Shown here: one piece after another, positions 33,294 through 41,076 of the stretch | Layout: every line of letters starts with the position of its first letter | Numbering within the stretch: the first letter of the stretch is position 1 | NCBI RefSeq assembly: GCF_007827955.1 | Contig: NZ_VITR01000010.1 | Span: 186,001-250,000 of the forward strand | Direction: 5' to 3' | Origin: Nitrospirillum pindoramense | Lineage (GTDB): Bacteria > Pseudomonadota > Alphaproteobacteria > Azospirillales > Azospirillaceae | DNA length: 64,000 nt | The notes under the pieces: model-generated | Database searches by the model: none | Seen by the model: only the letters and a program-made list of their open reading frames with translations | What the model was told of the DNA's origin: nothing | Position numbers and translations under genes: made by a program

Positions 33294-35684
33294 TCAGAAC
33301 TTTGTCCGGATGCCCAGGCCCAGGATGCGCTGGGCATCACGCGGCACACCCAGGCGGACATAGGTGGTGGAGGGCACGGCCACGCCGTTGACCACGCTGG
33401 TGGCGCTGTCCGGCACCTTGGAGGCCGCATAGAACTGGTTCAGCAGGTTCTGAGCGTAGAGACGGACGACGAAGCGATCCTCGGGGGCGGCGAAGTCCAC
33501 ACCCAGGTTCCAGATCCCATAGGCCTTCTGGATGGTGGCAGGGGCCTCGCCGATGTCCATCTGCTGGTCCGACCGCCAGGAGTAGCTGGTGTCGATGGTG
33601 ACGCCGACCGGCACGCTGTCCGGCAGGGGCAGCTTGTAGGCCGCGTCCGCCGTCAGCTTCCATTTGGGTGCATAGGGCAGCACCTTGCCATTGGGGTAAT
33701 AGCAGGTGGCCGGCGCGCCGGTGGGGCAGGCGAACTGCACGATGGTGGCATCGGTGTAGGCGGCCCCCCCGTTCAGGGTCAGGCCCGGCAGGGGTCGCGT
33801 CAGGAAGTCCAATTCCACGCCCTGGGTGCGCACCGTGCCGGCGTTGACCAGGGTGCTGACGACGGCGCCGTTGATGTTGGTGAAGCTGTTGGTCTGGAAG
33901 CCGTCGATGTCGTCCCGGAACAGAGCCAGGCTGGCCACCACCTTGTTGTCCAGGGCGGAGGTCTTCAGCCCCACCTCATAGGCGTTGGAGGTTTCCGGCG
34001 ACAGGCGGCCGGTGTTGTTGGCCGCCATGTTGAAGAAGATGTTGTAGGCCGGTCCCTTGTAGCCCTGGGAATAGGTGAAATAGGCCATGGTGTTGGGGCC
34101 CAGGTCGTACTGCACCCCCGCCTTGGCCGACGCGTCGTTGCGGCTGTAGTTGTTGGCGCTGGCGAAGCTGGCGCCGATGCCGGCGAAACCGGTGGCCGTG
34201 GCCACGCGCTGGAAGGTGTAGTCCAGTTCGTCATGCGTCAACCGGCCACCGAAGGTCAGGCGGAAATCATCGGTGATATGATAGGTGCCCTGGCCGAACA
34301 GCGCCTCGTTGTTGGTGGTCACGCTGTCCACCGCCGTGCCGGAGGCGCGGGCGTAGGTGGAACTGCCCGACGCGCAGGGGATGTTGCCGTTGGCCAGCGC
34401 CGCCAGGGTGGAGGCGGTGCAGGTGACGTCCGACCGGGTGAAGCGTTCCTTGGTGTCGGTGTGGAAGAAGAAGAACCCGCCGACGTAATCGAACCGGCCG
34501 CCGAGGTCGGACGCGTAGCGCAGTTCCTGCGAATACTGGTTCAGGTCGACATAGCCGTGGTCGGCCAGGCTGGTGCTGCCGCCCGGGACGGAAGACCCGA
34601 CATAGGCCGGATAGCTGGCCGTGAAGTCACCGTCGCGCGTCTCCACATTGTGCCAGCCGCGCCAGGCGGAAATGGAGGTGACAGTGCCCGCCGGCAAGGA
34701 CCAGTCCACCTGGACGGAGGCGCCGAAGTTGCGATCCTTGGTGCGCGGATCGACGTCGTTGTTGATGTCCTTGTTGGTCGCCGATGGATAGACGGGGGCC
34801 AGGGCCGGTATCAGGCCGCGCACGTTGGCGGCGCTGTTGGAAATGATCTGGATGGATTCGGCGCAGCAATTGTCATCGGCCTCGGCATAGTCGCCGATGA
34901 AGGTGACCTTGACCGCGTCGGTGGGCGTCCACTGCAGCTTGGCGCGGGCCCCCTTGTGGTCATAACCGTTGATGTCATGGCCATTATGGACGTTGCGGGC
35001 GTTGCCGTCGGCGTGGCCGTAAAAGGCGGCCAACTGCGCCACCAGGTCGCTGCTGATGGGGGCGGAAATGGAACTGCGCAGCCGCACCTCACCATTGTCG
35101 GCGCCCGAAGCTTCGGCATAGCCGCCGAAGCTGTGCTGGGGCTCCGCCGTCACGATGTTGATGACGCCAGCCGAGGCGTTCTTGCCGAACAGCGTGCCCT
35201 GGGGGCCGCGCAGCACCTCGACCCGGTCGATGTCCAGCAGGTCGGTCACCGCCATGCCGGAGCGGGCATAAACCACGCCGTCCACCACGGTGGACACGCT
35301 GGGCTCGGCGCCCGAGCTGAACGACAGGGTGCCGATGCCGCGGATGTTGAGTGCGGAATTCTTGTTGGTGGTGCCCTTGCGGAAGGTCACGCCGGGAACG
35401 AGGTTGGGCAAGGATTCGGACGTGCTGACGCCGGCACGGGCCAGCGCGTCGCCGGTAACGACGGACAGGGCGACAGGGACGGAGGTCAGGTTTTCACCGC
35501 GCTTCTGCGCCGTCACGATGATCTCGGTCAGGGTGTCGGCATCGGCGGGGGTGGACTGCGGCGCCTCGGCGGCATGGACGCCGGCACCGGCCAGCGACAG
35601 CGCCAGGGCGACACCGCCCAGCAGACGAACTGACAAACAACCTTTACCCGTCGATCCGACAACGGTGTTGGCAACGGCCTGCAT
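33294..35684 (-). CDS. TonB-dependent outer-membrane receptor
   Basis: A 796-residue receptor. It has a signal peptide ending GAGVHAAEA, a TonB-box-like EIIVTAQKR, a plug domain with LNIRGIGTLSFSSGAEPSVS and VEVLRGPQGTLFGKNASAGVINIVT, and a beta-barrel ending in ILGLGIRTKF with terminal Phe. It belongs to the Caulobacter/Sphingomonas-type family that imports plant- or lignin-derived molecules. It is first in an operon with the ExuT-like permease and divergent from a flavin monooxygenase gene. The ligand is unknown. Confidence 0.94.
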   Translation of the reverse strand: MQAVANTVVGSTGKGCLSVRLLGGVALALSLAGAGVHAAEAPQSTPADADTLTEIIVTAQKRGENLTSVPVALSVVTGDALARAGVSTSESLPNLVPGVTFRKGTTNKNSALNIRGIGTLSFSSGAEPSVSTVVDGVVYARSGMAVTDLLDIDRVEVLRGPQGTLFGKNASAGVINIVTAEPQHSFGGYAEASGADNGEVRLRSSISAPISSDLVAQLAAFYGHADGNARNVHNGHDINGYDHKGARAKLQWTPTDAVKVTFIGDYAEADDNCCAESIQIISNSAANVRGLIPALAPVYPSATNKDINNDVDPRTKDRNFGASVQVDWSLPAGTVTSISAWRGWHNVETRDGDFTASYPAYVGSSVPGGSTSLADHGYVDLNQYSQELRYASDLGGRFDYVGGFFFFHTDTKERFTRSDVTCTASTLAALANGNIPCASGSSTYARASGTAVDSVTTNNEALFGQGTYHITDDFRLTFGGRLTHDELDYTFQRVATATGFAGIGASFASANNYSRNDASAKAGVQYDLGPNTMAYFTYSQGYKGPAYNIFFNMAANNTGRLSPETSNAYEVGLKTSALDNKVVASLALFRDDIDGFQTNSFTNINGAVVSTLVNAGTVRTQGVELDFLTRPLPGLTLNGGAAYTDATIVQFACPTGAPATCYYPNGKVLPYAPKWKLTADAAYKLPLPDSVPVGVTIDTSYSWRSDQQMDIGEAPATIQKAYGIWNLGVDFAAPEDRFVVRLYAQNLLNQFYAASKVPDSATSVVNGVAVPSTTYVRLGVPRDAQRILGLGIRTKF

Positions 35685-35991
35685 CCCTTGAACCCCCTTC
35701 TGGGTTTAATTCACATTGAAAGATGTGTTTATTTAAGATTTTTCACGGACATATTCGGCACGCAAATTAACGCGGTCAACGAACTTCATCACCAATTTGG
35801 ACAATTGGCGTATGCGTGGCGAACATTCCCCACAAAAAATCAGTTGAAACATAGGTCGACGGCGTGGACAGTGGGCGCGCCTGGACAGGGGCCCGACCAC
35901 CCTGGTCAGCACCAACGATTTCGCTTCATGTTCAGGGACTTAACAATTCCGTTCCCGGACATGCCCGCCAGATGGAAAGGCCTGAGCCCCC
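35685..35991. promoter_or_regulatory. 307-bp divergent promoter region between TonB receptor and flavin monooxygenase
   Basis: No gene is convincing here. The region is AT-richer than its surroundings, with several runs suited to promoters (TTTATTTAAGATTTTTC at about 35728). CCAATT-N5-AATTGG at 35792-35808 is a perfect inverted repeat placed near the middle, a good candidate operator for coordinate control of both directions. GGAAAGG about 35974 is the ribosome-binding site of the monooxygenase gene. Confidence 0.5.
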
Positions 35992-37092
35992 ATGTCGAAC
36001 ACCACATCCCCGTCCTCCCAGACGTCGTTATCGGCCGCTCCCCGTTGTGAGGTGAGCTGGTTTTCCGCCCTCTGCGACGACGACTACGAATTCCTGGGTG
36101 TGCGCGATCCGGCCCTGCTGTCCAGTTTCGAGCACTGTCGGAATATCGTGCTGACGGCGGAGAAGGGGGGATACGATAACATCCTTTTGCCGTCTGGCTA
36201 CAGCCTGGGCATCGACACCACCGCCTTCGCCGCCGCCATGGCGCCACTGCTGCGCCGGCTGAAACTGCTGGTGGCCATCCGCTGTGGGGAAATGTGGCCA
36301 CCGCAATTGGCGCGCCAGTTGGCCACGCTGGACCAGATGCTGCAGGGCCGGCTGAGCATCAACATCATCTCCAGCGACATGCCCGGCGAAACCCTGTCCA
36401 GCGTCGCCCGCTATACCCGCACGACCGAACTGATGGCGCTGTTGCGCAGCCTGCTGAACGGCGAGGCGGTGGACTTCAAGGGTGAGTTCTACAACGTCGC
36501 GGTCGAGCCGCCGCGCGTGCGGCCCGTCAGCGGCCGGGCGCCGCTGTTCTATTTCGGCGGCCTGTCGGAAGACGCGCGGGAGGCGGCGGCCAAGGGGGCC
36601 GACGTGTACCTGATGTGGCCCGACCGCCTGAGCGAGGTGAAGGCCATCGTCGATGACCTGTCCGCCCGCGCCACCCGCCACGGCCGCACGCTGCGCTTCG
36701 GCTATCGCGTCCATGTCGTGGTGCGCGAAACCGAAGCGGAGGCCCGCGCCGCCGCCGACCGCCTGCTATCCCGCCTGGACGCGGCGGAGGGGGAGCGTAT
36801 TCGCAAGCAGTCGCTGGACAGCGCCTCCTTGGGCGTCAGCCGCCAGGCCGGCCTGCGCGAGGCGGCGGACAATGATGGCTATGTCGAGGAGAACCTGTGG
36901 ACTGGCATCGGCCGCGCCCGGTCCGGCTGCGGTGCCGCCATCGTCGGCGATCCCGACCAGGTGCTGGCCAAGCTGCGGGCCTACCAGGCGGCGGGCATCG
37001 AGGCCTTCGTCCTGTCGGGCTACCCGCATGCGCGGGAATGCGACCTGTTCGCCCGTTACGTCCTGCCCCACCTGAACCACGGCCCCCTCTGA
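35992..37092 (+). CDS. LLM-class flavin-dependent monooxygenase (SsuD-like)
   Basis: A 366-residue TIM-barrel FMNH2-dependent oxygenase of the alkanesulfonate monooxygenase group. It contains GGYDNILLPSGY, LLVAIRCGEMWPPQLARQLATLDQMLQGRLSINI (the RPG/N-type substrate loop region), YFGGLSEDAREAAAKGADVYLMWPD and a late IVGDPDQVLAKLRAY. Relatives desulfonate alkanesulfonates or oxidise other small molecules with reduced flavin from a separate reductase, which is not encoded nearby. Divergence from the TonB receptor suggests it acts on the imported compound. Confidence 0.9.
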   Translation: MSNTTSPSSQTSLSAAPRCEVSWFSALCDDDYEFLGVRDPALLSSFEHCRNIVLTAEKGGYDNILLPSGYSLGIDTTAFAAAMAPLLRRLKLLVAIRCGEMWPPQLARQLATLDQMLQGRLSINIISSDMPGETLSSVARYTRTTELMALLRSLLNGEAVDFKGEFYNVAVEPPRVRPVSGRAPLFYFGGLSEDAREAAAKGADVYLMWPDRLSEVKAIVDDLSARATRHGRTLRFGYRVHVVVRETEAEARAAADRLLSRLDAAEGERIRKQSLDSASLGVSRQAGLREAADNDGYVEENLWTGIGRARSGCGAAIVGDPDQVLAKLRAYQAAGIEAFVLSGYPHARECDLFARYVLPHLNHGPL

Positions 37093-37110
37093 AATCTTCC
37101 CGGAGGGTGA

Positions 37111-37136
37111 GGTAAGGGAACATCTGTTCCCTTACC
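37111..37136. promoter_or_regulatory. perfect 26-bp palindrome, probable TetR operator
   Basis: GGTAAGGGAACA at 37111-37122 is perfectly inverted as TGTTCCCTTACC at 37125-37136 with only TC between. It lies 57 bp upstream of the TetR ATG and 18 bp after the monooxygenase stop. No T-run follows, so an operator fits better than a terminator. A second palindrome, CCGGT-N5-ACCGG at 37150-37164, contains TATACA and may be the -10 region. Confidence 0.75.
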
Positions 37137-37193
37137 CCCGCCGCCCCCGCCGGTATACAACCGGCCTGCGCGGGAGTGGGGGAATGGGCAGCC

Positions 37194-37838
37194 ATGGCTG
37201 TGGAAGAGTACAGGCAGCGGGTGAAATCGGAAAAGCGGACGGCCGCCCTGGCCGCCGCCGGCAAGGCCTTCCTGTCCCAGGGCTATGACCGGACCACCCT
37301 GGCCCAGGTGGCCAAGGAGGCCGGCATCTCCACCGGCACCCTGTTCAAGCACTTCCCGACTAAGGCCGCCCTGTTCGAAGGCATCATGGAGCAGCTGTGG
37401 GAGGCGGACCCGGAACTGCAACGCCCCTTGCCGCCGCCGGGCAACCCGGCCGGGGGCCTGACCGCCATCGGCCATGATTACGCCGGCAAGCTGCGCCAGC
37501 CCCATACCGGCCCCTTGTTCCGCGTCATCATCGCGGAGGCGCCGCGCTTCCCCGAATTGGGCCAAGCCCTGTTCCAGCGGGGCAAAGCGCCCTATCTGGA
37601 CCGCCTGCATGCCTATCTGCGCTCGGAAATCGCGGCCGGCACCATGGCCATCCATGACGTTCCCCTGGCCGCGCGCCAGTTCCTGGGCATGATCAACGAC
37701 CTGATCTTCTGGCCCACCTTCCTGGCCGCCGACCAGGGGGTGAGCGACGCGGAGGTGGGGCGGGTGATCGATGAGGCGGTGCTGACCCTGCTGGCACGGT
37801 ATGGCCGCGGCATCACGGGCGGGGCACAGCGACCCTGA
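37194..37838 (+). CDS. TetR/AcrR-family transcriptional regulator
   Basis: A 214-residue repressor with N-terminal HTH AKVAKEAGISTGTLFKHFPTKAALFEGIM-type sequence (here LAQVAKEAGISTGTLFKHFP). The C-terminal ligand domain is of the TetR_C type seen in AcrR relatives. ATG 37194 is preceded by GGGGGA; a GTG at 37176 would add six residues. The 26-bp palindrome upstream is almost certainly its own operator. Its 3' end overlaps the convergent hydrolase gene by 26 bp. Regulated targets other than itself are not obvious; the adjacent monooxygenase is a candidate. Confidence 0.92.
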   Translation: MAVEEYRQRVKSEKRTAALAAAGKAFLSQGYDRTTLAQVAKEAGISTGTLFKHFPTKAALFEGIMEQLWEADPELQRPLPPPGNPAGGLTAIGHDYAGKLRQPHTGPLFRVIIAEAPRFPELGQALFQRGKAPYLDRLHAYLRSEIAAGTMAIHDVPLAARQFLGMINDLIFWPTFLAADQGVSDAEVGRVIDEAVLTLLARYGRGITGGAQRP

Positions 37839-38685
37839 GCTGCTGGGCGAACAGCCACTCCCGCCAGCCAGGCGCCAGGATCATGTCCGGCGGCAAGCGG
37901 TGCTCCATACCCTGGTATCGGATGAAGACGGGGGCGCCACCGGCAGCGGCCACCGCCTCGGCCCAGGCATGGTCGGGGGCGTAAGGGTTTTCCATATCGG
38001 CGTCACCATGCACCTGCAGGGTAGGCACGGCGGCCACCCCGGCAGCTTGCGTCCGGTCCGGCGGCACGGCGGAGAAGACGACCGCCGCGGCGAAGCGGCC
38101 GGGCTTGGCCACCAACGCATCCAGCGCCGCCGAGGCCCCCATGGAGAAGCCCACGACATAAATCCGCGTCGTGTCCACCGGCAGGCGCCCCACCAGATCG
38201 TCCACCAGGGCCAAGACGGCGGGCAGGGAAGCACCAGGGTGGGATGCCAAAAGGCCATCCACCCCCGGCGCGTAGTCGGCGCTGCGCGTGTCCACCTGCG
38301 GTACCACCACATAGGCCGGAAAGCGCTGCCGCACGTCGGGCAGCGCCCAAGCCTTGGCGAAGCCAGTCATCTGCGCGGCGTTGTCCTGGCCGATGCTGCC
38401 GGAGCCGTGCAGGACCACCACCAGGGGCAGCTTGGCCAAAGTCGGCTGCGCCGCCACCGTCGCCGGTGCCAACAGACGATAAGGCACCGTGCGGCCGTCT
38501 GGAGCCGTGTAGGTCTTGGCGACAAAGTCGTCGCTCAGCGGCGCCTTGATGACGTCGTCCATTGCCTTAAGATCTGATGGGAACGGGGCATAGGGCAGGG
38601 TACGCTCGTCCACGCGCCCGGTCTGTGCCCAAGCGCCCGAAACCAGCGCCATCATCGACACCGCCACCCATCCCATCCGCAGCAC
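37813..38685 (-). CDS. secreted alpha/beta hydrolase (esterase/PHB-depolymerase-like)
   Basis: A 290-residue hydrolase. The signal peptide is MGWVAVSMMALVSGAWA. VVVLHGSGSIGQD supplies the oxyanion region, GFSMGASAALDAL the nucleophile serine, VHGDADMENPY the acid region and GMEHRLPP the histidine. I place the start at GTG 38685 after AGAGG; ATG 38676 is an alternative and keeps the signal peptide. It follows eutC by 13 bp and could be co-transcribed, although a periplasmic esterase has no known role in ethanolamine use. Substrate unknown. Confidence 0.87.
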   Translation of the reverse strand: MLRMGWVAVSMMALVSGAWAQTGRVDERTLPYAPFPSDLKAMDDVIKAPLSDDFVAKTYTAPDGRTVPYRLLAPATVAAQPTLAKLPLVVVLHGSGSIGQDNAAQMTGFAKAWALPDVRQRFPAYVVVPQVDTRSADYAPGVDGLLASHPGASLPAVLALVDDLVGRLPVDTTRIYVVGFSMGASAALDALVAKPGRFAAAVVFSAVPPDRTQAAGVAAVPTLQVHGDADMENPYAPDHAWAEAVAAAGGAPVFIRYQGMEHRLPPDMILAPGWREWLFAQQLRVAVPRP

Positions 38686-38698
38686 GGCCACCTCTTCT

Positions 38699-39493
38699 TC
38701 AGTCCGCCAGCAACATGGGCGCGCGGCCGTCGACCAGCAAGTGGTCGCTCTCATCCTTCAGCGCGACGCCCGTCACCTGCCGGCGCAGCGCCTGCCGCAA
38801 CAGCCAAGCCAGCTTGAAGGCCGCCAGGTCGTGGGACAGGCCGCCATCCCGAATGTTGGACAGGCAATTGCGCTCCGCATCCAGGCGCCCGGGGGCGGGG
38901 TTCAGGGTCAGGTAGACGCCCAGGCTGTCGGGGGCGGACAGGCCCGGCCGCTCCCCGATCAGCATGGCCACGGCACGGGCGCCCAGCGCCTGTCCCACCG
39001 CGTCGCCCAGGGCAACCCGCGCCTGCGACGCCACCACCACCGGCGCCAGGCGCCAGCCCTCCCGCCGGACCCAGGGCAGGAAGGCGGCCAGCAGGGGCAG
39101 GGCCTGGCGATGCACGGCGGTGGCCGACAGCCCGTCGGCGATGACGATGGCCAAGTCAGGGGTGGCGGCGGGTACGGTCGCCAGCCTATCGCGGCTGGCC
39201 GCATCCAGCAGGCGGCCCAGGTCCGGACGGTTGAGATAGGTGGCGCGGTCTGGCGCGGCGCTGTGCACCGCCACTGGCGCCAGATCCAGGGCCGCCAGTT
39301 GCTCCACCAGCCCCGCGGCGTCGAAGGGCGTGTGCACGGCATCCCGCGCCTGGGCATGAGCCAGAGCGAAGCGCAGCACCTCCGCCGTCGGCAGGCTATC
39401 GCCCGCGCGACCCAGGGCGATGCGCGCGGGGGTGGCACCAGCCAAGTGCGCCCAGGCGTCGGGCGTGACCGTCGGCCGGTCCATCAGCGCCAT
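38699..39493 (-). CDS. eutC: ethanolamine ammonia-lyase small subunit
   Basis: A 264-residue EutC with the characteristic TPARIALGRAGDSLPTAEVLRFALAHAQARDAVH opening and the later VVASQARVALGDAVGQALGARAVAMLIGERPGLSAPDSLG and NCLSNIRDGGL blocks. It forms the cobalamin-binding dimeric partner of EutB. Its start overlaps the eutB stop by 10 bp, or ends flush with it if the internal ATG is used. Confidence 0.96.
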   Translation of the reverse strand: MALMDRPTVTPDAWAHLAGATPARIALGRAGDSLPTAEVLRFALAHAQARDAVHTPFDAAGLVEQLAALDLAPVAVHSAAPDRATYLNRPDLGRLLDAASRDRLATVPAATPDLAIVIADGLSATAVHRQALPLLAAFLPWVRREGWRLAPVVVASQARVALGDAVGQALGARAVAMLIGERPGLSAPDSLGVYLTLNPAPGRLDAERNCLSNIRDGGLSHDLAAFKLAWLLRQALRRQVTGVALKDESDHLLVDGRAPMLLAD

Positions 39494-40872
39494 CCCCGCA
39501 GCAGGGGCTGGCTGGGCGACTGGGGCAGGGGGCGGCCGTCCGCGCCGGCGATGCCCATGGCTGACAGCCAGGCCTCGAACTCCGGCGCCCGCTTGAGCCC
39601 AAGCAGGCGCCGGACATAGAGGGCGTCATGGAAGGAGGTCGACTGGTAATTCAGCATGACGTCATCGGCCCCCGGCACGCCCATGATGTAGGACACCCCC
39701 GCGGTGGCCAGCAGGGTCAGCAGCGTGTCCATGTCATCCTGGTCGGCCTCGGCATGGTTGGTGTAACAGACGTCGCAGCCCAGCGGCAGGCCCAGCAGCT
39801 TGCCGCAGAAATGGTCCTCCAGCCCGGCGCGGATGATCTGCTTGCCGTCATAAAGGTATTCCGGCCCGATGAACCCGACGACCGTGTTGACCAGCAGGGG
39901 CCGGAACTCCCGCGCCACGGCGTAGGCCCGTGCCTCCAGCGTCTGCTGGTCCACGCCATGGTGGGCGCCGGCGGAGAGGGCGCTGCCCTGGCCGGTCTCG
40001 AAATACATGACGTTGTCGCCCACCGTGCCGCGCTTCAGCGCCTGGGCGGCCTCCATCCCCTCGCGCAGCAGGGCCAGGCTGACGCCGAAGCCCTGGTTGG
40101 CCGCCTGGGTGCCCGCCACCGACTGGAACACCAGATCCAGCGGCACGCCCCGGTTCATCAGTTCGATGCTGGTGGTGACATGGGTCAGGATGCAGGCCTG
40201 CGTGGGGATGGCGAAGCGCTGGATGACGCCATCGATCAGGCGCGCCAGGTCGCCCAGCACCGACAGGCTGTCCGATACCGGGTTCAGGCCGATGACCGCG
40301 TCGCCGCAGCCATAGAGCAAGCCATCCAGGATGCTGGCCGCCACACCGCCTGGGTCATCCGCTGGATGGTTGGGCTGCAACCGCACAGCCAGGGTGCCGG
40401 GCAGGCCGATGGTGTTGCGGAACCGGGTTACGACACCGCACTTGCGCGCCGCCAGGATCAGGTCCTGGTTGCGCATGATCTTGGAAACTGCCGCCGCCAT
40501 CTCCGGCATCAGGCCGGGAGCCAGGGCGGCCAGCGTCTCCGGCGTCGCCTGGTCGGACAGCAGGTGGTCACGGAACCCGCCCACCGTCAGGTGCGACACC
40601 GGGGCGAAGGCCGCCGCGTCGTGCCGGTCCAGGATCAGGCGGGTGACCTCATCCGCCTCATAAGGCACCAGCGCTTCGGTCAGGAAGGTCTTCAGCGGCA
40701 GGTCGGCCAGGCACATCTTGGCCGCCACGTTCTCCTCCGCGCTGGCGGCGGCGATACCGGCCAGCCGGTCGCCGGACCGGGGGGGCGTCGCCTTGGCCAT
40801 CAGGTCCTTCAGATCGGCGAAGGTCCAGGTGCGGGGCCCCACGGTGATGCGGTACGGCGCGCGTCCAACCAA
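39484..40872 (-). CDS. eutB: ethanolamine ammonia-lyase large subunit
   Basis: A 462-residue EutB. Adenosylcobalamin-dependent cleavage of ethanolamine gives acetaldehyde and ammonia. Diagnostic blocks are TWTFADLKDLMAKATPPRSGDRLAGIAA, RFRNTIGLPGTLAVRLQPNHP, GYGCGDAVIGLNPVSDS-like sequence and DVCYTNHAEADQDDMDTLL. I prefer TTG 40872, which has GGGGGAG just upstream, over TTG 40887, which has none. No reactivase (eutA), permease or microcompartment genes are adjacent, so this is the minimal eutBC form. Confidence 0.95.
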   Translation of the reverse strand: MVGRAPYRITVGPRTWTFADLKDLMAKATPPRSGDRLAGIAAASAEENVAAKMCLADLPLKTFLTEALVPYEADEVTRLILDRHDAAAFAPVSHLTVGGFRDHLLSDQATPETLAALAPGLMPEMAAAVSKIMRNQDLILAARKCGVVTRFRNTIGLPGTLAVRLQPNHPADDPGGVAASILDGLLYGCGDAVIGLNPVSDSLSVLGDLARLIDGVIQRFAIPTQACILTHVTTSIELMNRGVPLDLVFQSVAGTQAANQGFGVSLALLREGMEAAQALKRGTVGDNVMYFETGQGSALSAGAHHGVDQQTLEARAYAVAREFRPLLVNTVVGFIGPEYLYDGKQIIRAGLEDHFCGKLLGLPLGCDVCYTNHAEADQDDMDTLLTLLATAGVSYIMGVPGADDVMLNYQSTSFHDALYVRRLLGLKRAPEFEAWLSAMGIAGADGRPLPQSPSQPLLRGWR

Positions 40873-41076
40873 ACCCGTCTCCCCCAAGCGACATCACCCA
40901 CGACGTGATCATGACATCGAACATGGACGCCGAGAAGCGTCGAGCACCGCCTCGCGACTACTCGTTAAAGTTATATTAATGATGATTTTTTTCTCTATAA
41001 GTTGATAATGTCACGCATACACCCGCAAAGCCTGGCCCTGGTTCGCCGGCCCATCCACAAGTGACAGGGGGAAAGC

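Noticed and set aside
32097-35633. 1178-residue open frame on the plus strand
   Set aside because: It lies wholly antisense to the TonB receptor and the MFS transporter. It is rich in Gly/His/Gln/Arg with no domain, which is the usual shadow of GC-rich coding sequence.
37111-37136. Reading the 26-bp palindrome as a terminator of the monooxygenase gene
   Set aside because: The stem is not followed by a T-run on either strand, and the near-zero spacer fits a protein-binding site better. Some termination effect remains possible.
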